Source: Actinomycetes bacterium
GTDB lineage: Bacteria; Actinomycetota; Actinomycetes; Propionibacteriales; Propionibacteriaceae
NCBI GenBank assembly: GCA_009785885.1
Contig: WQUE01000149.1
Span: forward strand, 1 to 5,142
Reading direction: 5' to 3'
DNA length: 5,142 nt
Below are positions 1 through 5,003 of the stretch, piece after piece; position 1 is the first letter of the stretch, and each line of letters begins with the position of its first letter. The notes beneath the pieces were generated by a model. It was not told the origin of the DNA and did not search any database. It was given only the letters and a program-made list of their open reading frames with translations. A program made the translations under genes and the position numbers.

Positions 1-1217
1 GCATCGGCCGACGCGAGGGACGCCACCAGGTGCGAGCCCGACCCGCCGGGGGTGGCCGGACGGATCGCGCGCGTCGCGTCGTCCACCGGCGTGACCGACA
101 CCGGGATGTACTGGCGGCGCCCGGCCGGGCTGCGCCAGCCCTGCGCGACGACGCCCCAGGACGTCCTGGCGGAACTCGCTCCGAGCATCGTTTCCAGCAG
201 GGGACGGACGAACACCGCGAACGTCGCCGCCGTGCTCACCGGGTTGCCCGGCAGGCCGACGACGAGCACGCCCCGCCACGTCCCGTAGCCCTGTGGCTTG
301 CCCGGCTGCATCGCCAGCCGCACGAACTCCCCGTCGCCCTCGGCCGCCAGCAGCGCGCGCGTCACGTCCCGGTCGCCCGCCGACACGCCCCCACTGACCA
401 GGACGAGGTCCGCCCCGGCGCCCACGGCACCGTCCAGCGCCGTCCGCAAGGCGTCCGCGTCGTCCCCCGAGTGGGACGCCCACACGACCCGGCCTCCCGC
501 CTGCGTCACGGCCGCGGCCAGGTACGGGCCGTTGGAGTCGAAGATCCCGGCGGCGCCCAGCCCCACGACGTCCCCTCCCCCGCTGCGCTCCTCGGACAAC
601 GCCGCGGGGACCCCGAGACGCTCAGAACTCGGCTCAAGCGGCGGAGTCTGAGCCACGAGGTGCGCGAGTGGCCGGCCCGCCGGGGTCAGCTCGTCCCCGG
701 TGGTCACGACGCCCACGCGCGGCGCCACCGCGACCATGACCTCAGCGACCCCGACGGCCGCGCACGCCGCCAGATGCCGGGCCGACAGTCTCGTTCCCGC
801 ACGGACGACGACGTCCCCGCGCCGGACGTCCTCCCCGGCCGCCCGCACGTGCTGCCCCGGCCGCGCCCGGACGAACCGCACGACGTCCCCCTCGGTGCGG
901 GCGTCCTCCAGCGGCACGACGGTGTCCACTCCGGGGGGGACGGGGGCGCCCGTCATGATGCGCACGGCCTGCCCCGGCCCGACGGCGGCGTCGGACGACG
1001 TCCCGGCGGGCACCTCCCCGACGACCGCGTACGCGTCGCCGCTGCCCGCGTACGCGAACCCGAAGCCGTCCATGGCCGCGTTCGCGAACCGGGGCACGTC
1101 GACGCGCGCGACGACATCGGAGGCGAGCACGCGTCCGAGCGCGGGGGCCACGGTCTCGGTGCGCGGCCACCCGCCGAGGCGCCCCAGCAGCCGTTCGCGG
1201 TAGCGTTCGACTGTCAT
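1..1217 (-). CDS. moeA: MoeA, molybdopterin molybdenumtransferase (3' end cut by window)
   Basis: The gene encodes the cytoplasmic enzyme that inserts molybdate into adenylylated molybdopterin, the last step of basic Moco synthesis. Reading leftward from the ATG at 1217-1215, 405 codons run to the window edge without a stop. Visible family motifs are N-AAMDGF (residues 46-52), RIMTGAPVPPGVD (86-98) with VVPLED just after, GEDVRRGD (128-135), PRVGVVTTGDEL (166-177), FDSNGPYL (226-233), SGGVSAGDRD (275-284), MQPGKPQGYG (303-312) and GLPGNPVS (321-328). The final GSGSHL..L..AD is the start of the C-terminal domain's end, so roughly 20-30 residues are missing. About 35 residues more than usual lie between GDEL and DSN (residues about 185-224). 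An in-frame ATG at 1238 would add MTHDDNL. Neither start has a clear Shine-Dalgarno, so translation may be leaderless. I prefer 1217 because MTVERYRERLL matches the usual N-terminus. It is divergent from modABC, which supplies its substrate. The family call is very secure; the exact start is not. Confidence 0.95.
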   Translation of the reverse strand, partial: MTVERYRERLLGRLGGWPRTETVAPALGRVLASDVVARVDVPRFANAAMDGFGFAYAGSGDAYAVVGEVPAGTSSDAAVGPGQAVRIMTGAPVPPGVDTVVPLEDARTEGDVVRFVRARPGQHVRAAGEDVRRGDVVVRAGTRLSARHLAACAAVGVAEVMVAVAPRVGVVTTGDELTPAGRPLAHLVAQTPPLEPSSERLGVPAALSEERSGGGDVVGLGAAGIFDSNGPYLAAAVTQAGGRVVWASHSGDDADALRTALDGAVGAGADLVLVSGGVSAGDRDVTRALLAAEGDGEFVRLAMQPGKPQGYGTWRGVLVVGLPGNPVSTAATFAVFVRPLLETMLGASSARTSWGVVAQGWRSPAGRRQYIPVSVTPVDDATRAIRPATPGGSGSHLVASLASAD

Positions 1218-1226
1218 GAGGTTGTC

Positions 1227-1241
1227 ATCATGAGTCATGAT
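1227..1241. promoter_or_regulatory. 15-nt perfect palindrome, candidate operator
   Basis: ATCATGAGTCATGAT has two exact 7-nt inverted arms around a single central G. It lies between the divergent moeA and modA genes and inside the spacer of the candidate modA promoter. It also overlaps the alternative moeA ATG at 1238. It does not resemble the enterobacterial ModE box (TATA-rich arms), so if it is an operator, its protein is unknown. Confidence 0.5.
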
Positions 1242-1250
1242 TGTCACAAT
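1240..1250. promoter_or_regulatory. 11-nt palindrome carrying the shared TTGTCACA word
   Basis: ATTGTCACAAT is a perfect dyad (5-nt arms, one central base) that directly follows the 15-nt palindrome and covers the candidate -10 of modA. The 8-mer TTGTCACA recurs at 4002-4009, ahead of the first regulator gene. GTCACAAT (1243-1250) recurs in reverse complement at 4983-4990, ahead of the second. This is a candidate binding site shared by all three promoters. Confidence 0.45.
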
Positions 1251-1277
1251 ACCCGTGGTGTCATTGCGGTGCCGGAC

Positions 1278-1285
1278 GAGGAGGG
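1278..1285 (+). promoter_or_regulatory. Shine-Dalgarno that sets the modA start
   Basis: GAGGAGGG ends 3 nt before the ATG at 1289. This strong site favours 1289 over the in-frame TTG at 1241, which has no such site and would put 16 extra residues ahead of the signal peptide. Confidence 0.8.
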
Positions 1286-1288
1286 CGG

Positions 1289-2071
1289 ATGCGCGGGAGT
1301 GGACAGGGCCGAGGGGTGCTCGCCGGCGCCCTCGCGCTCACGCTGCTCGCCGGGTGCGCGGCGTCCCCGGCACGCGCGTCCACGACGACGATCACCGTCC
1401 TCGCGGCGGCGTCGCTGACGGGCACGTTCACGACCATCGCCGCCGACTTCGAGGCCGCCCACCCCGGCGTGCGGGTGCGCTGCTCGTTCGACGGTTCGCC
1501 GACGCTGGTGACGCAGGTGGAGCAGGGCGCCCCCGCGGACGTCGTCGCCCTCGCCGACACCGCGACCGCGGACCGCCTGGCCCGCGACGGCCTGATCGCC
1601 ACCCCCACGATCTTCGCGACGAACGACCTTGTCATCGCCGTTCCGTCCGGCAACCCGGGGCACATCGCGACGCTGGACGACCTCGCCCGTCCCGACGTCC
1701 GGACGCTCGTGTGCGCCCCCGCCGTGCCCTGCGGCGCGGCCGCGGCGGCCGCCTTCGCCGCGGCCGGCGTGGACGTCCACCCGGTGAGCCAGGAGCAGAG
1801 CGTGTTGGCCGTCGCCACCAAGGTGGCGGCCGGCGAGGCGGACGCCGGCCTGGTCTACCGTACGGACGTGCTCGCGGCGTCCGGCGCCCTGGCCGCGGTC
1901 CCGTGGCCGCCCGATCCGGCCGTGACGCACGCGGCCCACACGACCTACCCCATCGCCGTCCTCGCCGGCGCCCCCCACCCCGCCTGGGCCGCGGCGTTCG
2001 TGGACGCGGTCCTCGGCAGCCGGACGACCCTGGCCGCGGCCGGTTTCGAGTTCCCCGGGGCGGACGGCTGA
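1289..2071 (+). CDS. modA: ModA, molybdate-binding lipoprotein of the ABC transporter
   Basis: This 260-residue extracellular solute-binding protein captures molybdate (and probably tungstate) and delivers it to ModB. The start at 1289 is set by GAGGAGGG just upstream. A lipoprotein signal peptide ends in the lipobox LAGC, with Cys23 as the predicted lipidated residue, so the protein should be anchored on the outer face of the membrane. The mature part opens with ITVLAAASL (residues 35-43), followed by a region ending in FDGS (67-70). Ser42 and Ser70 sit where the family's oxyanion-binding serines lie. GAPADVVALAD (80-90) and TKVAAGEADAGLVY (177-190) are further hallmarks. CAPAVPCG (142-149) has a Cys pair that could form a disulfide; Cys65 is also present. 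The gene is first in modABC and lies 5 nt before modB. It is divergent from moeA, which strengthens molybdate as the substrate over sulfate or thiosulfate. Confidence 0.93.
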   Translation: MRGSGQGRGVLAGALALTLLAGCAASPARASTTTITVLAAASLTGTFTTIAADFEAAHPGVRVRCSFDGSPTLVTQVEQGAPADVVALADTATADRLARDGLIATPTIFATNDLVIAVPSGNPGHIATLDDLARPDVRTLVCAPAVPCGAAAAAAFAAAGVDVHPVSQEQSVLAVATKVAAGEADAGLVYRTDVLAASGALAAVPWPPDPAVTHAAHTTYPIAVLAGAPHPAWAAAFVDAVLGSRTTLAAAGFEFPGADG

Positions 2072-2076
2072 GCGCC

Positions 2077-2901
2077 ATGGCCGCCAGGCACGACCCACGA
2101 CGCACCCCGGCGCTGCCCGCCTGGGCGCTCGCGCTGGCCGTCGCCGGCCTGCTCGTCGCGGGCCTGCCCGTGCTGGCGCTGGTCGTCCGCGCCGACTGGG
2201 GGCACCTCGGTGCGGATCTCACCTCCGCCGGGGCCGCCTCGGCGCTGTGGCTGTCGCTGACGACGGCCGCGTGCGCGACGCTGGCGTGCGTCGTCCTCGG
2301 CGTGCCGCTCGCCCTGGTGCTGGCAGGTGGCCGTGGTTTCGGCACGTCGCTGCTGCGGGCGATCGTGCTGATTCCCCTCGTCCTGCCCCCGCTGGTCGGC
2401 GGGCTGGCGCTGCTGGCGCTGCTCGGGCGGCATGGCCTGCTCGGCGGGCCGCTCGCCTCGGCGACCGGGCTGGCGCTGCCGTTCACGACGGCCGCGGTCG
2501 TGATCGCCCAGACGTTCGTCGCGTTGCCGTTCCTCGTCGTGAGCGTCGAGGGTGCGCTGCGGGGACGCGATCCCGGTGACGCCCGCGCCGCCGCGTCGCT
2601 CGGCGCGAGCCCGTCCCGGGTGTTCTGGACGGTCACCCTGCCCGCCCTCGCGCCCGCGCTGCGCGCCGGGATCGTGCTCAGCTTCGCCCGCGCGCTCGGC
2701 GAGTTCGGCGCGACCGCCCTGTTCGCCGGGAACCTGCCCGGGGTCACCCAGACGATGCCGCTCGCGATCTATGCGGCGTTCAACGGCGCCGGCGTGAGCC
2801 GGGGCGCCGCGACTGCGCTCGCGCTGCTGCTCGTCGTGTGCGCCGTCGTGCTGCTGGCCGCGTCCGGGCAGCTGATGCGTTCAGGGGGACGCCGCCCATG
2901 A
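2077..2901 (+). CDS. modB: ModB, molybdate ABC transporter permease
   Basis: This 274-residue integral membrane permease forms the molybdate channel as a dimer. About six hydrophobic segments can be seen, near residues 15-38, 55-83, 92-117, 136-158, 190-210 and 245-263. The EAA loop that docks to the ATPase is at about 168-189 (DARAAASLGAS to TLP). It is followed by LSFARALGEFGAT (201-213), typical of ModB and the related sulfate permeases. The ATG at 2077 lies 5 nt after the modA stop with only a weak upstream purine stretch, so translation is probably coupled to modA. The frame stays open upstream to 1237, but that part overlaps modA in another frame and encodes an arginine-rich, non-membrane sequence, so I exclude it. 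The gene end overlaps modC by ATGA. By sequence alone CysT/CysU cannot be fully excluded, but the modA and moeA neighbours decide for molybdate. Confidence 0.92.
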   Translation: MAARHDPRRTPALPAWALALAVAGLLVAGLPVLALVVRADWGHLGADLTSAGAASALWLSLTTAACATLACVVLGVPLALVLAGGRGFGTSLLRAIVLIPLVLPPLVGGLALLALLGRHGLLGGPLASATGLALPFTTAAVVIAQTFVALPFLVVSVEGALRGRDPGDARAAASLGASPSRVFWTVTLPALAPALRAGIVLSFARALGEFGATALFAGNLPGVTQTMPLAIYAAFNGAGVSRGAATALALLLVVCAVVLLAASGQLMRSGGRRP

Positions 2902-3983
2902 CCGACTTCCTCGACGCCGACCTGCGCTTCCACCGGGACGCTTTCAGCCTCGACGTCACGCTGTCGGTCCGCGAGGGCGCCCGGGTCGGGCTGATCGGTC
3001 CGAACGGCGCCGGCAAGTCGACGCTCCTGGAGCTGCTCGCCGGACATCTTCCCTTATCGGACGGACATATCCGGCTCGGAGGCCGCGTGCTGGACGAGCC
3101 GGGCACCCACGTGGCGGTCCACCGCCGGGGCGTCGTGGCGTCGTCGCAGGACCCGCACCTCTTCGTTCATGCCAACGTCCGCGGCAACGTCGAGTACGGG
3201 CCCCGCGCCCACGGGGTGCCCCGCGCGCAGGCCGCGGCGCGGGCCGCCGACCTGATGGCGCGCCTCGGCCTGGACGGCCTCGCCGACCGTCCGTCCCACG
3301 CCCTGTCCGCCGGATGGGCCCAGCGCGTCGCACTGGCCCGCGCACTCGCCGTCGAGCCGGCCCTGCTGCTCCTCGACGAGCCGTTCGCCGCGCTCGACGT
3401 CACCGCGGCCGCCGAGTTGCGGGCCGCGCTCGCCGGCCTGCTCGCCTCCCGCGGCACGACGATGCTCCTCGTCAGCCACGACCTGCTCGACATCCTCACC
3501 CTCACCGACCATGTGCTCGTGCTGGAGGACGGACGCCTCGCCGACGCCGGGCCGACCGACCGCGTTCTCCGTGCGCCCCGGTCGTCGTTCGCGGCCGAGC
3601 TCACGGGCATCACCGTGCTGGAAGGCCACGCGGAGGCGGACGGTTTCCGCTGCGAGGACGGACTGCTCCTGCCCGGCCCGCACGTGCCGGGCCCCGGTCG
3701 CGTCCGGTGCTTCGTCCCCCCGGAGGCCGTGAGCCTCGCCCTGGAGCCGCCGGGCGCACCCGTCCGTGTGGCCGAGGTCGTCGCCGCGGCGGCCGGCGTG
3801 GCGGTGCGACTCGTCCCGGACGGTGTGGCCGTCCCGGACAGTAAGGCCGGTCCGCGCTGGTATCGGCCCGTGTCGTCCGCGTGGCTGCGCGCCGGGGATG
3901 CGGCCTGGGTTAAGGTCGATTGGGCCAAGGCGCGACTTGATGCCACAACAACGAGTAGGTTCAGTGGTCCCGTCCGTGTATAA
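2898..3983 (+). CDS. modC: ModC, molybdate ABC transporter ATP-binding protein
   Basis: This 361-residue cytoplasmic ATPase powers molybdate import through ModB. The ATG at 2898 overlaps the modB stop (ATGA) and follows AGGGGGA at 2883-2889, so I prefer it to the in-frame GTG at 2838 inside modB. Visible parts are Walker A GPNGAGKST (34-42), Q-loop Gln84, signature LSAGWAQR (136-143), Walker B LLLLDEP (156-162) with catalytic Glu161, D-loop AALD (164-167) and switch His194. The signature has Ala where most family members have LSGG. Residues about 230-361 form a C-terminal region where molybdate ATPases carry a TOBE/Mop-like regulatory domain. Here the match is loose, with only a VRVAEVV segment (about 295) and a WVKVDWAKARL segment near the end looking TOBE-like. 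The last 25 or so codons are less GC-rich than the rest, and the stop TAA is part of the TATAAT of the next gene's promoter. Confidence 0.92.
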   Translation: MTDFLDADLRFHRDAFSLDVTLSVREGARVGLIGPNGAGKSTLLELLAGHLPLSDGHIRLGGRVLDEPGTHVAVHRRGVVASSQDPHLFVHANVRGNVEYGPRAHGVPRAQAAARAADLMARLGLDGLADRPSHALSAGWAQRVALARALAVEPALLLLDEPFAALDVTAAAELRAALAGLLASRGTTMLLVSHDLLDILTLTDHVLVLEDGRLADAGPTDRVLRAPRSSFAAELTGITVLEGHAEADGFRCEDGLLLPGPHVPGPGRVRCFVPPEAVSLALEPPGAPVRVAEVVAAAAGVAVRLVPDGVAVPDSKAGPRWYRPVSSAWLRAGDAAWVKVDWAKARLDATTTSRFSGPVRV

Positions 3984-3984
3984 T
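3979..3984 (+). promoter_or_regulatory. Perfect -10 box (TATAAT) for the first regulator gene
   Basis: TATAAT overlaps the modC stop codon (3981-3983) and lies 43 nt before the regulator ATG. Such a perfect -10 is rare in this GC-rich sequence. The hexamer 17 nt upstream (TAGGTT, 3956-3961) is a poor -35, so the promoter may depend on an activator or on another sigma factor. It suggests that the regulator is transcribed on its own, not only by read-through from modABC. Confidence 0.55.
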
Positions 3985-4000
3985 GAGACCGACTTCTCGC

Positions 4001-4010
4001 TTTGTCACAG
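4001..4010 (+). promoter_or_regulatory. TTGTCACA element in the leader of the first regulator
   Basis: TTTGTCACAG lies between the TATAAT and the ribosome binding site, about 10-20 nt past the likely transcription start. Bases 4002-4009 are identical to 1241-1248 in the moeA/modA spacer. A repressor bound here would block transcription at the promoter-proximal region, so autoregulation is plausible. Its role is inferred from position and repetition only. Confidence 0.4.
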
Positions 4011-4018
4011 ATTTATTT

Positions 4019-4023
4019 GGAGG
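4019..4023 (+). promoter_or_regulatory. Shine-Dalgarno that sets the regulator 1 start
   Basis: GGAGG lies 4 nt before the ATG at 4028. This favours 4028 over the in-frame ATG at 3983, which overlaps TATAAT and would add 15 residues absent from the paralogue. Confidence 0.8.
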
Positions 4024-4027
4024 CACC

Positions 4028-4789
4028 ATGGCGTCGCATGTATCACCGTCCGTGTACGACGGGACGACGGGCGGCACCGAACACGGCGGCCGGCGCACGC
4101 ACATCATCCAGATTCTACGCGACGCGCGGGAGCCGCTGTCCGTGGCCGACATCGCCGCAATGGTCGGCGTGCACGTCAACACCGCCCGGTTCCATTTGGA
4201 GTCCCTTGTCGACGCCGGGTTGGCGGTGCGCCAGGCCGAGGCACGCCAGGCGCCGGGCCGCCGGCGCATCCTCTACACCGGCACGCTGCCGAACCAGACG
4301 CACGAGCGGGCGCAGGGGTACCGGCTGCTCGCGGAGATTCTCACGGCGACGATCGCCGCCAAGTATCCCGATACCGGGGATGAGATGGCCGAGGTCGGGG
4401 CCGAGTGGGGCCGGTACCTCACGACCCGGCCCGCGCCGTACGAGGTGTTCGACGAGCACGACATCGCCCTGCGCGTCGTCGACAAGCTCGACGCGCTGTG
4501 GTTCGCGCCGGAACTGGTGACGGAACCCGAGCCTCACCTGCTGCTGCACAACTGCCCGTTCATGCGCACGGCGGCGCGCTCCCCCGAAGTCGTCTGCCAG
4601 TTGCACGCCGGCATGGTCAACGGTTCTCTTGAGGAATTGCGGTCCCGCTACCGCATTTCCGCGCTGTCCCCGCAGGTCGAGCCGCACCTGTGCAAGGCGG
4701 TCCTCGGGCTCGCCGAGGACGTCGCCCCCGGCCCCGTCCCGCTGCGCCTGCCCGACCACGGCGTCGCCGATCCGGCGCTACCCGCCTAG
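4028..4789 (+). CDS. Winged-helix regulator with three-cysteine C-terminal domain (COG2345/SufR-like)
   Basis: This 253-residue predicted DNA-binding protein is likely a cytoplasmic dimeric repressor or activator. A 20-residue tail (SPSV-DGTTGG..HGG) leads into a winged helix at about 22-90: helix RRTHIIQILRDA, HTH PLSVADIAAMVGVHVNTARFHLESLVDAGL (36-65) and a wing ending in PGRRRILY (76-83). The C-terminal half has HNCPF (174-178), VVC (188-190) and HLC (220-222). Cys176, Cys190 and Cys222 are the only cysteines. Their order resembles the Fe-S ligands of SufR-type regulators, although the spacing (13 and 31 residues between) differs somewhat from the mycobacterial SufR spacing I recall. No suf genes are in view. 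The start at 4028 follows GGAGG, and its N-terminus aligns residue for residue with the paralogue at 5004. The gene follows modC by 44 nt on the same strand. Family assignment is good; the ligand (Fe-S cluster, metal or redox) and the targets are inference. Confidence 0.85.
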   Translation: MASHVSPSVYDGTTGGTEHGGRRTHIIQILRDAREPLSVADIAAMVGVHVNTARFHLESLVDAGLAVRQAEARQAPGRRRILYTGTLPNQTHERAQGYRLLAEILTATIAAKYPDTGDEMAEVGAEWGRYLTTRPAPYEVFDEHDIALRVVDKLDALWFAPELVTEPEPHLLLHNCPFMRTAARSPEVVCQLHAGMVNGSLEELRSRYRISALSPQVEPHLCKAVLGLAEDVAPGPVPLRLPDHGVADPALPA

Positions 4790-4792
4790 CGC

Positions 4793-4837
4793 CTGCTCAC
4801 ACTCTGACACGGGAGCCGAGTCTTGTCGGATCCCTGG
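4793..4837 (+). repeat. Imperfect direct repeat, copy 1
   Basis: This copy begins 4 nt after the regulator 1 stop. Its last 32 nt (4806-4837) match 4860-4891 at 24 of 32 bases without gaps, with conserved blocks GACACG-GAGCCGAG and CGGATC--TGG. The preceding 13 nt match at 7 of 13 (TG-TCAC). Bases 4795-4816 can fold with a GCTC/GAGC stem. The function is unknown; it could be a pair of binding sites or a structured 3' region. Confidence 0.55.
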
Positions 4838-4846
4838 AAGACTCGC

Positions 4847-4891
4847 TTGTTCACGCATCGACACGTGAGCCGAGGTCGGACGGATCTTTGG
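4847..4891 (+). repeat. Imperfect direct repeat, copy 2
   Basis: This copy lies 54 nt after copy 1, about five helical turns. Bases 4849-4855 pair with 4864-4870 in a 7-bp stem (GTTCACG with CGTGAGC, one G-T wobble) around an 8-nt loop. This is stronger than the equivalent fold in copy 1, at the same relative position. CACGTG at 4862-4867 is an embedded 6-nt palindrome. Confidence 0.55.
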
Positions 4892-4969
4892 GTCGTGGGG
4901 ATGCCGTGGGGCTTCTAGCCGTCGGCGTAAGAAATCGTGGCGGGGCGTGTGCCGCCGCCCGTCGTGGTC

Positions 4970-4994
4970 TAGAGTCATCTCTATTGTGACGAAT
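4970..4994 (+). promoter_or_regulatory. Candidate promoter and operator region of the second regulator
   Basis: TAGAGT (4970-4975) is a moderate -10 candidate (4 of 6 bases) with no convincing -35. ATTGTGAC at 4983-4990 is the exact reverse complement of GTCACAAT in the moeA/modA spacer, and lies 4 nt before the ribosome binding site. As at regulator 1, the shared element falls between the presumed -10 and the start codon. Confidence 0.35.
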
Positions 4995-5000
4995 GGAGGG
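4995..5000 (+). promoter_or_regulatory. Shine-Dalgarno that sets the regulator 2 start
   Basis: GGAGGG ends 3 nt before the GTG at 5004. Together with the exact N-terminal alignment to regulator 1, it fixes the GTG start. Confidence 0.75.
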
Positions 5001-5003
5001 AAC

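Larger units (their letters stand above)
1222..1250 (+). promoter_or_regulatory. Candidate modABC promoter with embedded palindrome
   Basis: TTGTCA at 1222-1227 matches the -35 consensus at 5 of 6 bases. CACAAT at 1245-1250 matches the -10 at 4 of 6. The spacer is exactly 17 nt. The start point would fall near 1257, about 30 nt before the modA ATG. The 15-nt palindrome at 1227-1241 almost fills the spacer, which is a classic place for a repressor or metal-sensor site. The leftward moeA promoter must use the same 71-bp gap; CATGAT (minus strand, 1232-1227) is a weak -10 candidate with no convincing -35. This is pattern inference only. Confidence 0.5.
4790..5003. other. 214-bp non-coding gap between the paralogous regulators
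   Basis: No credible gene was found here on either strand. Short open frames exist but lack ribosome binding sites and coding-like composition. The gap holds a diverged direct repeat pair (4793-4837 and 4847-4891), a small hairpin in each copy, and the promoter region of the second regulator near 4970-5000. No GC hairpin followed by a T run is seen, so there is no clear intrinsic terminator for regulator 1. Confidence 0.6.

Noticed and set aside
1218..1288. Classical ModE box or Moco riboswitch between moeA and modA
   Set aside because: There are no TATA-rich ModE arms, and the 71-bp gap is too short for a Moco-type RNA element.
30..1418. Long plus-strand open frame opposite moeA
   Set aside because: It is the exact antisense of the moeA codons (same codon phase), arginine/histidine/proline-rich and without family motifs. 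Long antisense frames are expected in very GC-rich genes.
1237..2076. Upstream extension of the modB frame across modA
   Set aside because: The modA frame has a lipobox and ModA motifs, while this frame gives arginine-rich sequence. The membrane protein clearly begins at 2077.
1632..2747. Long minus-strand frames across modA and modB
   Set aside because: They are low-complexity Arg/Pro/Ala products without motifs, opposite two well-recognised genes. They are shadow frames.
2838..2897. GTG start 20 codons earlier for modC
   Set aside because: It would overlap modB by 64 nt. The ATG at 2898 has a good ribosome binding site and the typical ATGA overlap.
3983..4027. Earlier ATG for the first regulator
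   Set aside because: It overlaps the TATAAT box, lacks a ribosome binding site and adds 15 residues absent from the aligned paralogue.
4806..4827. Possible terminator hairpin after regulator 1 (GACA with TGTC)
   Set aside because: The stem is only 4 bp with a long unpaired interior and no T run follows. It is too weak to call a terminator.
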